From an uncultured Collinsella sp. (GTDB lineage Bacteria; Actinomycetota; Coriobacteriia; Coriobacteriales; Coriobacteriaceae): DNA of 54,136 bases. Location: NCBI GenBank assembly GCA_947002045.1, contig CAMQJB010000011.1, positions 1 through 54,136 of the forward strand, given 5' to 3'. The position numbers were made by a program, and so were the translations under genes. A model generated the notes under the pieces. That model saw only the letters and a program-made list of their open reading frames with translations. It did no database searches and was not told the DNA's origin. How positions within the stretch are numbered: the stretch's first letter is position 1; every line of letters begins with the position of its first letter. Of this stretch, positions 26,734 to 34,840 are shown one piece after another.

Positions 26734-27651
26734 TTAAGCAATGCGATCGTCGCCGTCGTCCTCATTGAGCTGTGCCGAGTGCGGCGACTTGGTCGCGTGA
26801 CCGATCAGGCGCTCGGCCTGCGCCAGATAACTCTCGCGAGCAGCAGTTGAGACCGTTGTGTCGCCCAGGTACGCAAGCAGTGCATGGATCATCAGCTTGT
26901 CAAGCAGGTCGTAATCTTTATGATGCTTGATATTGAGGAGATAGCGATTTTCGAGTCCGTGTACTTTGTTGGTCAAATCGATTTCCATCTTTTCCTCCAT
27001 GTAATAAAAAGTGTGTCGTTCGTCCAAAAGTGCCTCAAACGGGCGTTTGACGCATAACTCAAAGTTGAAACGCGGACTCGTATCGAACACGCGTCGCTGC
27101 ACCTTGAGGTAGCGCTTATAAAACATGACGGCATCATCTTCATCCGCCGTAAAGCCACGCGATCCATCGCGGTGCAGCCGGTCGCATGGCTTTCTGCCAT
27201 CGGTATGGCGCACGAAGGAGGACGGGATATAGGCACCCTGCTTGGTGCTGTACTTCATCCCTGTCGCAACTTCCTCGAACAAGAGAACACCAGCCGATTT
27301 AAAGCCCGCAGTACGCCCGTGCCTAAACATACTCACCACAGTCGCTACACTGCCTATGCGGCTATCGCGCGGGGGAAAATGCAGTGGCAGCAAAGCGAGT
27401 GTCGCGGCAGTCAAAAGTTCGCGGGCCTCGTGTACATCGGCTCGATACTGCTCGGGCACCAGCCCGGGAATATCGGGCGAGCGCTCTTCCAGCACGCCAA
27501 CGAGCGATTTGGCCAGGCGCTCGACGTTCTTCTCGCCGCAGTACGGACACGGAAGAGACCGTTCTACCTTTCCGTTCATTTCGCACATGTCGCGGAGATC
27601 CTCGTCGATCGCACTGAGGAATGCCTCGTAGATGTTGTCCCGTTTCTTCAT
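26734..27651 (-). CDS. Unknown protein, first gene of the TraG-like/ClpP-like cluster
   Basis: A 305-residue protein with a purine-rich but weak ribosome-binding site. Near residue 36 is PCPYCGEKN, half of a possible zinc ribbon; no second CxxC pair follows, so metal binding is doubtful or would need a dimer. The rest is soluble; no membrane segment. No family is recognised. It opens a minus-strand group of four genes (this, TraG-like, ClpP-like, unknown) and shares a 289-base upstream region with the divergent methylase/S-subunit-like gene. The close spacing to the TraG-like gene suggests that the two work together. Confidence 0.7.
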   Translation of the reverse strand: MKKRDNIYEAFLSAIDEDLRDMCEMNGKVERSLPCPYCGEKNVERLAKSLVGVLEERSPDIPGLVPEQYRADVHEARELLTAATLALLPLHFPPRDSRIGSVATVVSMFRHGRTAGFKSAGVLLFEEVATGMKYSTKQGAYIPSSFVRHTDGRKPCDRLHRDGSRGFTADEDDAVMFYKRYLKVQRRVFDTSPRFNFELCVKRPFEALLDERHTFYYMEEKMEIDLTNKVHGLENRYLLNIKHHKDYDLLDKLMIHALLAYLGDTTVSTAARESYLAQAERLIGHATKSPHSAQLNEDDGDDRIA

Positions 27652-27770
27652 GAATGTTTCTTTCTATCCGGTTTCGGGTGTTTGGTGTAAGTCTGTTCTA
27701 AGTTTTAGAATGCTCTGAGGTATGGATGATGACAATCGACCTAACCTGCAGCTTCGTTAGTGAAATCACC

Positions 27771-27822
27771 CTGCTTGATAGCGCGGTTTGCCTAAAGGCT
27801 GTGTAGCGATTGCATCAAGCAG
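27771..27822. promoter_or_regulatory. Inverted repeat in the divergent promoter region
   Basis: CTGCTTGAT (27771-27779) and ATCAAGCAG (27814-27822) are perfect 9-bp inverted arms 34 bases apart in the AT-rich 27652-27940 gap between two divergent genes. Spacing fits a looped or paired operator. The plus-strand start is preceded by a TATTATAT stretch near 27900 that could serve as the -10. Confidence 0.4.
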
Positions 27823-27940
27823 TTGGTATTGAGTTGGTTTTGGATTGCTTCGAGGATAGCACAGTAGGCTGTTCTCGTCATTAGAAATTTTTAAATTTTT
27901 CTGCTATTATATAGCCCACCAAGAAGAAAGGGCTCTATAC

Positions 27941-29374
27941 ATGCGTGAAACAACATCATTGCCACGTCTCACCGCCGCCGCCCTCTCGCGCGCGCTTAAC
28001 CTAGAACAAGGCAGCCGCCTACTCACCGTTCGCCTACCTGGCGCCATCGGCTGCGAGGCGCTTCGTGAATGCTTCAGGCTGAACGGCAACGGCGTACCTA
28101 ATATTTGCGAACTTGAGCCCGGCAAGCAGAACACGGGCAATGACAACGCGGCGCCGGTGTTTATCGATGCCACAGCTTGCGTTCGCAAACGTTTTCGCGA
28201 AATCAACAGCGCATGTGAGGCGCTCATTAATGATCTGGAGCCTGGCTACCTGGGCTTCTGCGATTGGGAGGCCTATCTCTGGTGCCTGTATGCACTAGCC
28301 CTCTCCGGTCGTACTCGAGCCGCCGTACTGCTGCCGTTCGAGTCTTTGGACAACGCCGAGCAGGCACGCGCGATTCTGTTGCGCGAGGGGCTCGTCGAAA
28401 GCGTCCTATATCACCCGCTCGCCGAATCTCCGATGCACGGCATGTACGCACTTATTGTATTGTCGACGGGAAATCGCAGCGTTTCATTCCGCAATGCCGC
28501 CACGCCCATGCCACGCCTTCGGTTTGCCGACGGGGCTCGCTACCCCAATCTTCCCTTGGCTTTCTCCCCTGACTGGAGCGGCATCGAGTGCGACTCACGC
28601 AAAACGGTTTCCATTGAAACCGTCGAGCTCGAAACGCGCAAGCTACTCCAACACCACGCCGCGCTCTCCAAAGGCAGGGTTGGCCTGATCTCCGTAGCTC
28701 AAAACTACAGCGCAACGCTCGGCGACAGCTTTATGCGCGTGGTGCCGTTTATGCCCCGAGACAGCACCACCTCGGATGACATCGACGCTGTCGAGGTGCG
28801 CCGCATTTCATCTCAGGATTTCCGCAACGGCTATTTGCTGCCCAAGGATGTTGCGGAAGGCGCGTCGGAGCTGGATTCCGAACCTGTAAAGGTAAGTCCA
28901 GACGTGTTGGCTCGTTACGAGCTTCGTTGCGGCGATATCGTCATGCCGCGCATACTCGGTCGTTACGGCGCGTCGAACCTACTTGTGGTCGGCATCGATG
29001 ATGCAAAGCAGCATCTAGTTGCCTCGCACAACACCACCGCCATTCGCCCGGCGATTCCAACGATGACCGACGAGGAGCGCATGGTGTATGCAGAGATGGT
29101 CGCGGCGTACCTCACCGACGGCCATGGGTCCATAGTTTTGCAGGTATTGTCCGACAATCAGTACAGCCACGCCATCCGCCCTACCGATCTGTTCGAGATC
29201 GAAGTCCCACCAGCACTCGACCCGCGTACGCGCGAGTATAGCGAATCCATCAATCGCTTTGCCGAGGTCGTAAGGGCCAAGAAACAAGCCGAGGCCGCTG
29301 TCGCCCAAGCCCAGCGCAACCTCGAAGCCGCAAAGAAGGCCGTTACTCAGGTGGTCGACCAGGCCTGTGAGTAG
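27941..29374 (+). CDS. Lone DNA-recognition protein with degenerate N6-methylase and S-subunit features
   Basis: A 477-residue protein. Residues about 145-200 (AILLREGLVESVLYHPLAES, then ALIVLSTGN) resemble the C-terminal part of type I HsdM-type adenine methylases, but no SAM-binding or NPPY-type catalytic motif is present. Residues about 255-430 resemble a target-recognition domain (ELRCGDIVMPRILG, then SNLLVVGI, then TAIRP), and the C-terminus is a coiled coil (AVAQAQRNLEAAKKAV) like the spacer helices of HsdS. No M or R subunit is adjacent. It may be a remnant specificity protein, or a stand-alone DNA reader used by a neighbour such as the TraG-like cluster. It is followed by a strong terminator. 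Confidence 0.55.
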   Translation: MRETTSLPRLTAAALSRALNLEQGSRLLTVRLPGAIGCEALRECFRLNGNGVPNICELEPGKQNTGNDNAAPVFIDATACVRKRFREINSACEALINDLEPGYLGFCDWEAYLWCLYALALSGRTRAAVLLPFESLDNAEQARAILLREGLVESVLYHPLAESPMHGMYALIVLSTGNRSVSFRNAATPMPRLRFADGARYPNLPLAFSPDWSGIECDSRKTVSIETVELETRKLLQHHAALSKGRVGLISVAQNYSATLGDSFMRVVPFMPRDSTTSDDIDAVEVRRISSQDFRNGYLLPKDVAEGASELDSEPVKVSPDVLARYELRCGDIVMPRILGRYGASNLLVVGIDDAKQHLVASHNTTAIRPAIPTMTDEERMVYAEMVAAYLTDGHGSIVLQVLSDNQYSHAIRPTDLFEIEVPPALDPRTREYSESINRFAEVVRAKKQAEAAVAQAQRNLEAAKKAVTQVVDQACE

Positions 29375-29400
29375 CGCATACATAGGCAGTAGAAACGTCT

Positions 29401-29437
29401 TAAGCCGGCGGCAGGAACTAATCCTGCCGCCGGCTTA
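29401..29437. terminator. Strong bidirectional terminator
   Basis: A perfect 16-bp stem (left arm begins TAAGCCGGCGGC) with a 5-base loop lies between the convergent methylase/S-subunit-like gene and the abiEii gene. The stem is very GC-rich; the U run is short, so I rely on stem strength and the convergent position. Confidence 0.8.
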
Positions 29438-29447
29438 ACTATCTAGC

Positions 29448-30338
29448 CTATTCCCATCCCGTGGTCTGAGGATTCCATTTGCGCACATTCGCCGAATGAT
29501 TAAAGCACGGTGTATACAACCGATTGACGACCCCTTCTGCCCCAGCAATGTTCCCCGCGAGATCAAGTACCCCCGCCTGCCTCGCCATCTTTATGTACTG
29601 CGCAGAACCATTTTGTTTCCACCAGAGAGGCGCCACGAACTCTTCCGGCATTGCCACCTTGCGGGCAGATGCTTCTTTCTCGACCCTCTCGACAAGCGTA
29701 GTCCCATCGACGAAGCAAGTTTTCGCGTACACCAAGATGTCGACTATATCCTTGATTCGCGAAGAGGCACGGCCCTCATGCATCTCTACCATTGCGAGCA
29801 ATTTATCTGCAAGGGCACTCTCCACTCGGCATACTCGATAGTCGCAGACTGGGAGCCCCTCAATATTCAAACGATCGATCGGCGCAAGAACCTCAGGCTC
29901 AAGTCCCCGCACTTCATCAATTACCAAGTCAATTGAAATTGGCTGCAGCTTCTTGGTTCCCATAAAGGGGGTGAACCACACCTTCGCACCACACCGATAC
30001 TCATCTTCTTTTTTGATCTGCTCTGCACGATCAAAGACAAACGAAACGAAATCCTCCAGATCAATCGAAGCCGCCCGCGCCAGATCGGCAACAGCCTCTT
30101 CGAGGCTCTCCTCTTGAGCAACCAAGTCAATATCTCTTGTGACACGCGCATCGAGTGTTCGCGCCAGGACGCTTTGGCCACCCTTGAGTACAAAGCGGCC
30201 GTCATCTTCTGAAAAAACGCGACATAGGAAGCGATGAAAGTAGAAACCGACGATCGCCCGATTAGTATCCATCGGCGATTCTCTTGCGGCATCCCTAACA
30301 GCCATCTCCAGTGCGGCAGGTGTTTTGTACTTCACCAT
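29448..30338 (-). CDS. abiEii: AbiEii-type nucleotidyltransferase toxin
   Basis: A 296-residue protein of the AbiEii/AbiGii toxin family, which belongs to the DNA polymerase beta-like nucleotidyltransferases. The hallmark FVLKGGQSV (about 47-55) is followed by ARVTRDIDLV (about 64-73) with the two metal-binding aspartates. These toxins stop growth by modifying RNA, with tRNA nucleotide addition shown for some relatives. It lies 15 bases after the antitoxin gene on the same strand, the normal order antitoxin then toxin. The length and motif set look intact, so the toxin is probably active. The name rests on family motifs and the paired antitoxin. Confidence 0.9.
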   Translation of the reverse strand: MVKYKTPAALEMAVRDAARESPMDTNRAIVGFYFHRFLCRVFSEDDGRFVLKGGQSVLARTLDARVTRDIDLVAQEESLEEAVADLARAASIDLEDFVSFVFDRAEQIKKEDEYRCGAKVWFTPFMGTKKLQPISIDLVIDEVRGLEPEVLAPIDRLNIEGLPVCDYRVCRVESALADKLLAMVEMHEGRASSRIKDIVDILVYAKTCFVDGTTLVERVEKEASARKVAMPEEFVAPLWWKQNGSAQYIKMARQAGVLDLAGNIAGAEGVVNRLYTPCFNHSANVRKWNPQTTGWE

Positions 30339-30353
30339 GTCCTCCGTTTTTCA

Positions 30354-30977
30354 TTACTCGTTCAGCGCCGTCAACAAGGGCATCATCAACTCGCGTCGTT
30401 TGGCGGTTTTAGAGTTCTCCTCTACAAGATCTTTCAGCCGCTGTATCTCGAGCCCTCGCCCAAGCGCGTCGTTATAGGCATCGATAATTAATGAGGGGTC
30501 CTCGCAATCGAGGCAAAGATCAACAAGCGTGCGCTCGGGTTTAGTTACCGGCAGGCCGTCGAGCCAGACGATGTCCTGCTCAGCGATCTCGCGCTTTGCA
30601 AAAGAAAGGGATTCGTTTCTCGTATTGATGCGCATGGGCGCGGTCATCCTGTAGGGGGACAGATAGAAATCGCCCATTTGCTGTAGGTTCGCCGCTGTCG
30701 TACCGCTCACGGCGATGCCATCCCACTGGCGTTTTCTCTCCCACGCGCAAAGGGAGGGATTGGTGAGTTTCCAAAAAGCGTTGAGCTCGTCAGTGTCTCG
30801 GCGCTGCGTGCCCGACATCCGGTAGGCGCCGTGGCATATCCGTTCAAGACGCCCCACGCGGCATGAGTGTGCCAGCGCATCTCGAGAGATGTCCATACGA
30901 GCCGCCTGGGCTGTGGTGAACACGCCCTCACTCTCGGAAAGCTCGCTTATCGCCGTTATGTTGCTAAAGTACTTCAT
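30354..30977 (-). CDS. abiEi: AbiEi-type antitoxin and autorepressor
   Basis: A 207-residue type IV antitoxin. The N-terminal 70 residues (EGVFTTAQAARMDISRDAL, then RICHGAYRM) form the winged-helix domain typical of AbiEi, and LPVTKPERTLVDLC marks the conserved central region. I start at the ATG at 30977. There is no ribosome-binding site, and the promoter -10 ends only 6 bases upstream, so the mRNA is probably leaderless. AbiEi proteins bind inverted repeats in their own promoter and neutralise the toxin; a suitable repeat brackets the promoter here. Confidence 0.88.
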   Translation of the reverse strand: MKYFSNITAISELSESEGVFTTAQAARMDISRDALAHSCRVGRLERICHGAYRMSGTQRRDTDELNAFWKLTNPSLCAWERKRQWDGIAVSGTTAANLQQMGDFYLSPYRMTAPMRINTRNESLSFAKREIAEQDIVWLDGLPVTKPERTLVDLCLDCEDPSLIIDAYNDALGRGLEIQRLKDLVEENSKTAKRRELMMPLLTALNE

Positions 30978-31012
30978 GTTGCAATTGTAGGATATTCTCA
31001 TGCTTTTGCAAC
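30978..31012 (-). promoter_or_regulatory. abiE promoter with flanking inverted repeat
   Basis: On the minus strand TTGCAA (31006-31011) and TACAAT (30984-30989) are 16 bases apart, with the predicted start at or next to the A of the ATG. GTTGCAA arms at 30978-30984 and 31006-31012 are inverted repeats that cover both promoter elements, fitting AbiEi autorepression. Confidence 0.7.
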
Positions 31013-31097
31013 GTGATTTTGATTCCCTATGACCGGCGTGCTTTGCGTACCCCTTTTCTGCCACCACTTTGTCATCGGCCCACCATCCCCTGCTATC

Positions 31098-31277
31098 GAG
31101 GTCTAATACTTTTCCGCGAAGTGAACGTCTGTTTTTGGACCCCTGGAGCATCCGCATTTTTCAACGGCATAAACGCAGGATTCTGGCATCAAAGCCGCAG
31201 GAAACGGCACCCGAAAAGTGTCGATGCTTCGGGGGTCCGTTTTCACTCATTCACTTCTCGGAAAAGTATTAGACCTC
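31098..31277. repeat. 180-bp imperfect hairpin element, copy 1
   Basis: Bounded by inverted repeats of about 27 bases (left begins GAGGTCTAATACTTTTCCGC, right is its near-perfect complement). Further inside, GGACCCC...GCATC pairs with GATGCTTCGGGGGTCC, so almost the whole element can fold into one long hairpin. A second copy of the same length is at 34178-34357. No open frame of substance is inside. It resembles a MITE or a large intergenic palindrome family. Confidence 0.85.
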
Positions 31278-31387
31278 GCTGTCAGCCGTCCCAAAGATCA
31301 GACTGCACCTCCTTCACGCCACGCAAAACCTGCCTTTTCTGCCCCCGCCCGCCTCCGCGCCACCCAAAAACTCATCCACTATTAATC

Positions 31388-31415
31388 TTGGCTCAAGAAT
31401 CGCTTAATCTATAAC
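31388..31415 (+). promoter_or_regulatory. Probable promoter of the DUF4342 and two-component genes
   Basis: TTGGCT and TATAAC separated by 16 bases, about 120 bases before the DUF4342 start. A second -10-like TATAGA follows at about 31423. The leader downstream is GC-rich and can fold. Confidence 0.45.
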
Positions 31416-31533
31416 CTGCACTATAGAGTTCGACCAAGGGCGGGGCGGCACCGCGCAACGCAGGCCGCCGAACGCAACGCTCGCGCCCGGGCAGATAGCC
31501 CGGCGTCGCGCCCATCGAACGAAAGGACAGGTC

Positions 31534-32076
31534 ATGGACGACCTCGAAAAAGTTGAAACCATCCGCACCAAGTGCAACGTGAGCTATACCGATGCCAAGG
31601 CCGCGCTCGACGCCGCCGACGGCAACGTTCTGGACGCCATCATTTGGCTCGAGTCGCAGGGCAAGACCCAGACCACGTCGGCGCACGCCGCCACCGAGTC
31701 CGCGCCGGCCGATGAGCCCTCGGCCGAGATGGTCGCCGCACGGGCCGCTTACGAGAAGTCGAGCAAAAAGACCGACTTCTCCAAGAAGATGGACAGCGTG
31801 TGGGAGTACCTCAAAAAGCTCTTCCGCCTGAGCCTGGACACCAAGTTTATCGCCACGCGCCGCGATGCGATCATCCTCAACATTCCCATCTTGATCCCAA
31901 TCGTCGCCCTGTTTGCCTGGGGCGCCACGATATGGCTGATGCTGATTGGCCTGTTCTTTGGCATGCGCTACCGCATCGACAGCGACGGCGACGTGCCCGG
32001 CAGCATCAACAACCTCATGAATCACGCCGCCGACGCCGCGGACGACATCAAGCAAAATCTCAACGACGACAAGTAA
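31534..32076 (+). CDS. DUF4342-type small membrane protein with UBA-like N-terminus
   Basis: A 180-residue protein with AAGGA 6 bases before the ATG. Residues 1-45 (LEKVETIRTKCNVSYTDAKA, then NVLDAIIWLESQG) have the three-helix UBA/TS-N pattern; a Ser/Ala/Pro linker follows; residues about 90-165 fit DUF4342, with a hydrophobic segment at about 112-143 (ILNIPILIPIVALFAWGATI). The end is acidic. The protein should be a membrane-bound small protein. It precedes the two-component genes by 18 bases, so they form an operon, and it may be sensed or controlled by them. Confidence 0.85.
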   Translation: MDDLEKVETIRTKCNVSYTDAKAALDAADGNVLDAIIWLESQGKTQTTSAHAATESAPADEPSAEMVAARAAYEKSSKKTDFSKKMDSVWEYLKKLFRLSLDTKFIATRRDAIILNIPILIPIVALFAWGATIWLMLIGLFFGMRYRIDSDGDVPGSINNLMNHAADAADDIKQNLNDDK

Positions 32077-32094
32077 TCGCAGACGGGGGCACGC

Positions 32095-32880
32095 ATGGCA
32101 CGGATCCTGATCGTAGAGGACGAGGAGAAAATCGCCCGCTTTGTGACGCTCGAACTGGAGCACGAGGGCTACCAGGTGGAGCACGCCGCCGACGGCCGCA
32201 CCGCCGTGGATCTGGCTCTGGAGCGCGACTACGATTTGATTCTGCTCGATGTGCTGTTGCCACAGCTCAACGGCATGGAGGTCTTGCGGCGTGTCCGCAA
32301 GCACAAGGATGTGCCGGTGATTATGGTTACCGCGCGCGATGCCGTGATGGACAAGGTTGCCGGGCTCGATGCCGGCGCCGACGACTACTTGACCAAGCCG
32401 TTTGCGATCGAGGAGCTGTTCGCACGGATCCGCGTGGCGCTGAAGCGCTCGGAAGCCGTGCGGGCGGCTTCGGGCGTTGGCGACGCCGGCGTCAGGGCGG
32501 GTATGGCGGGCGGCGCGGGCGAGAGCGCCGTTGCGATTCCCCCGGCCAGCAACTCGACCCAGGCCTCCGCTTCACCCTCCCCTGCCACGCTCACCGTGGG
32601 CTCGGTTGCGCTCGACCCCGACCGCCGCGAAGTCACGGTCGGCGGCTCGCCCATCGCGCTCACGGCCCGCGAGTTCGACGTCCTCGCCCTGCTTATGGCA
32701 CATGCCGGCACCGTGCTCACGCGCGAGCGCATCGCGCACGAGGCACTGGGCTACGAATACGTAGGAGACACCAACAACGTCGACGTACACATCGCGCACC
32801 TGCGCGCCAAGATCGAAGACGCCGGCGGTGCCCGCATCATCCAAACTGTGCGCGGGGTGGGCTATGTCTGTCGCGCGTAA
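32095..32880 (+). CDS. OmpR/PhoB-family response regulator
   Basis: A 261-residue DNA-binding response regulator. The receiver domain (1-120) has acidic Glu8/Asp9, phosphoacceptor Asp52 in LILLDVLLP, Thr79 and Lys101 in DDYLTKPF. A long Ala/Gly/Ser-rich linker (about 122-160) is unusual for the family, which normally has a short one. The winged-helix output domain spans about 163-259 (LTAREFDVLALLM, then VDVHIAHLRAKI). Its start overlaps no gene; its end overlaps the kinase start by 17 bases, so the pair is coupled. Target genes are not visible. Confidence 0.95.
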   Translation: MARILIVEDEEKIARFVTLELEHEGYQVEHAADGRTAVDLALERDYDLILLDVLLPQLNGMEVLRRVRKHKDVPVIMVTARDAVMDKVAGLDAGADDYLTKPFAIEELFARIRVALKRSEAVRAASGVGDAGVRAGMAGGAGESAVAIPPASNSTQASASPSPATLTVGSVALDPDRREVTVGGSPIALTAREFDVLALLMAHAGTVLTRERIAHEALGYEYVGDTNNVDVHIAHLRAKIEDAGGARIIQTVRGVGYVCRA

Positions 32881-34159
32881 CGCCGAGACCAAGCGCGTCA
32901 CCTCCATCGCCCGCGCCATCAACTGGAGCTACATGTGGCGCCGCTTGGTGAGCTACGTCTGGCTCGATCTGTTGCTGGTGGTGATTGCGGCGGCGATCCT
33001 CGTCTATGGATACAACCAGACGCTGCCCGACAGCGCGTTTACCGCAGGCTGGATTCCCGGCGCCACCGTTCACGGCATGTCGCTGACGCCCGCGCGCGGC
33101 TGGGACCTGACAACGCTCACCTACACCGTCGAGCTTGCGCGCACCAGCAAGACCTTCCCCCTCGCGCAGGACCTCGTCACGCTATGGCCTCTCTACCTTG
33201 TCGTTGTGGGTTGGCAGGTCATCAGCGTGCTCAACATGCTCGGCGGCGCGAGGCGCGTGCGCCGCACCATGGCGCCGCTCAACGACCTGGCCTTGCGCGT
33301 GGACGAGCTCGGCCGCATGCAGCTCTCCGGCGGCAAGATGGAAACGCTGGAGCAGGCCATCGAGCGCGCAAGCGTCGACTCGCCGAGCGTCACCACCGGC
33401 GACGCCGACCTGGCGAGCATCGAGGTCGCACTCAACCGCCTGCTGCGCCAGATGCAAGAGGCCAAGCTGCAGCAGATGCGCTTTGTCAACGATGCGAGTC
33501 ACGAGCTGCGCACGCCCATCGCGGTAATTCAGGGCTACGTAAACATGCTCGACCGCTGGGGCAAAGACGACCCGGCCGTGCTGGCAGAGTCCATCGCCTC
33601 GCTCAAGGCCGAAAGCGAGCACATGCAGGAGCTCGTGGAACAACTGCTGTTTTTGGCACGCGGAGATGCCGGCCGCACCGTGCTGCGGCGCGTGAATACC
33701 AACCTGGCTGCACTGGTCGGCGAGGTGTGCGAGGAATCGCAGATGATTGATGCCGGGCACACATATCGGCTGGCTTTTGACGCTGCGTTTGCCAGCGACC
33801 CGCGCTGCGACGCGTCCGTCGATGTCGCGCTCGTGAAGCAGGCTCTGCGCGTGATCGTGCAAAACGCCGCTAAGTATTCGGACGCGGGAACAACCGTCAC
33901 ATTTGGCATAACACCCGAAGCGGGCACGGGCGCGGTCGACATAGCCGTTGAAGACGAGGGCATCGGCATGAACCAGGAATCCGCAGCTCACGCGTTCGAG
34001 CGGTTCTACCGCGCCGACAACGCGCGCGATGCCGGTGCACAGGGTTCGGGCCTGGGGCTCGCTATCGCCAAGTGGATCGTCGACAGCCACGGCGGCGTCA
34101 TCGGTGTGACCTCGGTCGAAGGGGTCGGCAGCCGCTTTACGATTCGCCTGCCGCGGTAG
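32864..34159 (+). CDS. Sensor histidine kinase
   Basis: A 431-residue membrane kinase paired with the regulator upstream. I start at the ATG at 32864, with GGGGTGG upstream, 17 bases inside the regulator gene. Two membrane helices (about 31-50 and 108-127) enclose a small extracytoplasmic domain of about 55 residues; a HAMP-like linker follows; the H box FVNDASHELRTP holds His213; the ATPase domain shows the N box VIVQNAAKYS, G1 DEGIGM, F box FERFYRAD and G2 GSGLGLAIA. The small sensor part gives no hint to the signal. A 180-bp hairpin repeat begins 19 bases after the stop. Confidence 0.95.
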   Translation: MSVARNAETKRVTSIARAINWSYMWRRLVSYVWLDLLLVVIAAAILVYGYNQTLPDSAFTAGWIPGATVHGMSLTPARGWDLTTLTYTVELARTSKTFPLAQDLVTLWPLYLVVVGWQVISVLNMLGGARRVRRTMAPLNDLALRVDELGRMQLSGGKMETLEQAIERASVDSPSVTTGDADLASIEVALNRLLRQMQEAKLQQMRFVNDASHELRTPIAVIQGYVNMLDRWGKDDPAVLAESIASLKAESEHMQELVEQLLFLARGDAGRTVLRRVNTNLAALVGEVCEESQMIDAGHTYRLAFDAAFASDPRCDASVDVALVKQALRVIVQNAAKYSDAGTTVTFGITPEAGTGAVDIAVEDEGIGMNQESAAHAFERFYRADNARDAGAQGSGLGLAIAKWIVDSHGGVIGVTSVEGVGSRFTIRLPR

Positions 34160-34177
34160 GAAGCCCCCTCGTGAATC

Positions 34178-34357
34178 GAGGTCTAATACTTTTCCGCGAA
34201 GTGAACGTCTGTTTTTGGACCCCTGAAGCATCCACATTTTTCGTCGGCAAAATCGCAGGATTCTAGTATCGAAACCGCAGGAAACGACGCCCTTAAAGTG
34301 TCAATGCTTCGGGGATCCGATTTGTCTCGTTCACTTCTCGGAAAAGTATTAGACTTC
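34178..34357. repeat. 180-bp imperfect hairpin element, copy 2
   Basis: Same length as copy 1 at 31098-31277 and about 85% identical by eye, with the same inverted ends (GAGGTCTAATACTTTTCCGC at the left). Differences are concentrated in the loop half, and paired-arm changes partly keep complementarity. It lies directly after the kinase gene. Confidence 0.85.
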
Positions 34358-34398
34358 GGTTTTTTGACCGTTGCAAAAGTCAACCCCTCGGCATAAAT

Positions 34399-34432
34399 AA
34401 AGGGATAAGGCCATGCGGCCCTATCCCTTTTT
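34399..34432. terminator. Bidirectional terminator
   Basis: A 14-bp stem with one mismatch and a 4-base loop (left arm AAAGGGATAAGGCC), followed by T5 on the plus strand and, on the minus strand, by a U-rich run. It lies between the convergent kinase and VOC genes and would serve both. Confidence 0.9.
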
Positions 34433-34454
34433 GCTAGCTATAGCAGCTTGTACG

Positions 34455-34829
34455 CTACTCGCGGCACAGGTGCACGGCAAAGCCGGCGAACTCGCGCTTA
34501 AAGTACACGAGCTTGGTGCTACCGTCGGGCAGCAGCGCGCGCGACTCCTCGTTGACCTCGAGCCCGCGCTCGGCAAACCACTTCTCGGCCGTATCAATGT
34601 CGTTGACGGCAAAGCCGATGTGGCCCTTGGTGCCACGACCATTCTGCTTCATGACCTCGACCAGCGAATCGTTAAAGTACGAAACCGGGGTCTCGATAAC
34701 GGGCAGACCCATCGTCGTCGAGAACAGCTCCGCGATCTCCAGGGCATCGACCGGGTCGGTGGCGTTGATGCCCACGTGAGCGACGCGCATGCCAAAGAGC
34801 TCGACCGGGTTGGCGTTCTGCTCACTCAT
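34455..34829 (-). CDS. VOC (glyoxalase-like) family protein
   Basis: A 124-residue protein of the vicinal oxygen chelate fold: two beta-alpha-beta-beta-beta modules beginning RVAHVGINATDP and GTKGHIGFAVND, with metal-type positions His18, His70 and Glu-rich strands toward the end. It starts 11 bases after the lone PTS IIB gene and shares its transcript. Members act as lyases, isomerases, dioxygenases or carbohydrate-binding regulators; the PTS neighbour hints at a sugar-derived substrate, but the reaction cannot be named. Confidence 0.8.
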   Translation of the reverse strand: MSEQNANPVELFGMRVAHVGINATDPVDALEIAELFSTTMGLPVIETPVSYFNDSLVEVMKQNGRGTKGHIGFAVNDIDTAEKWFAERGLEVNEESRALLPDGSTKLVYFKREFAGFAVHLCRE

Positions 34830-34840
34830 ACAGTCAGCGC

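Noticed and set aside
25188..26768. A 526-codon plus-strand frame opposite the TraG-like gene
   Set aside because: No family match and no start signal; the opposite strand carries the ATPase motifs.
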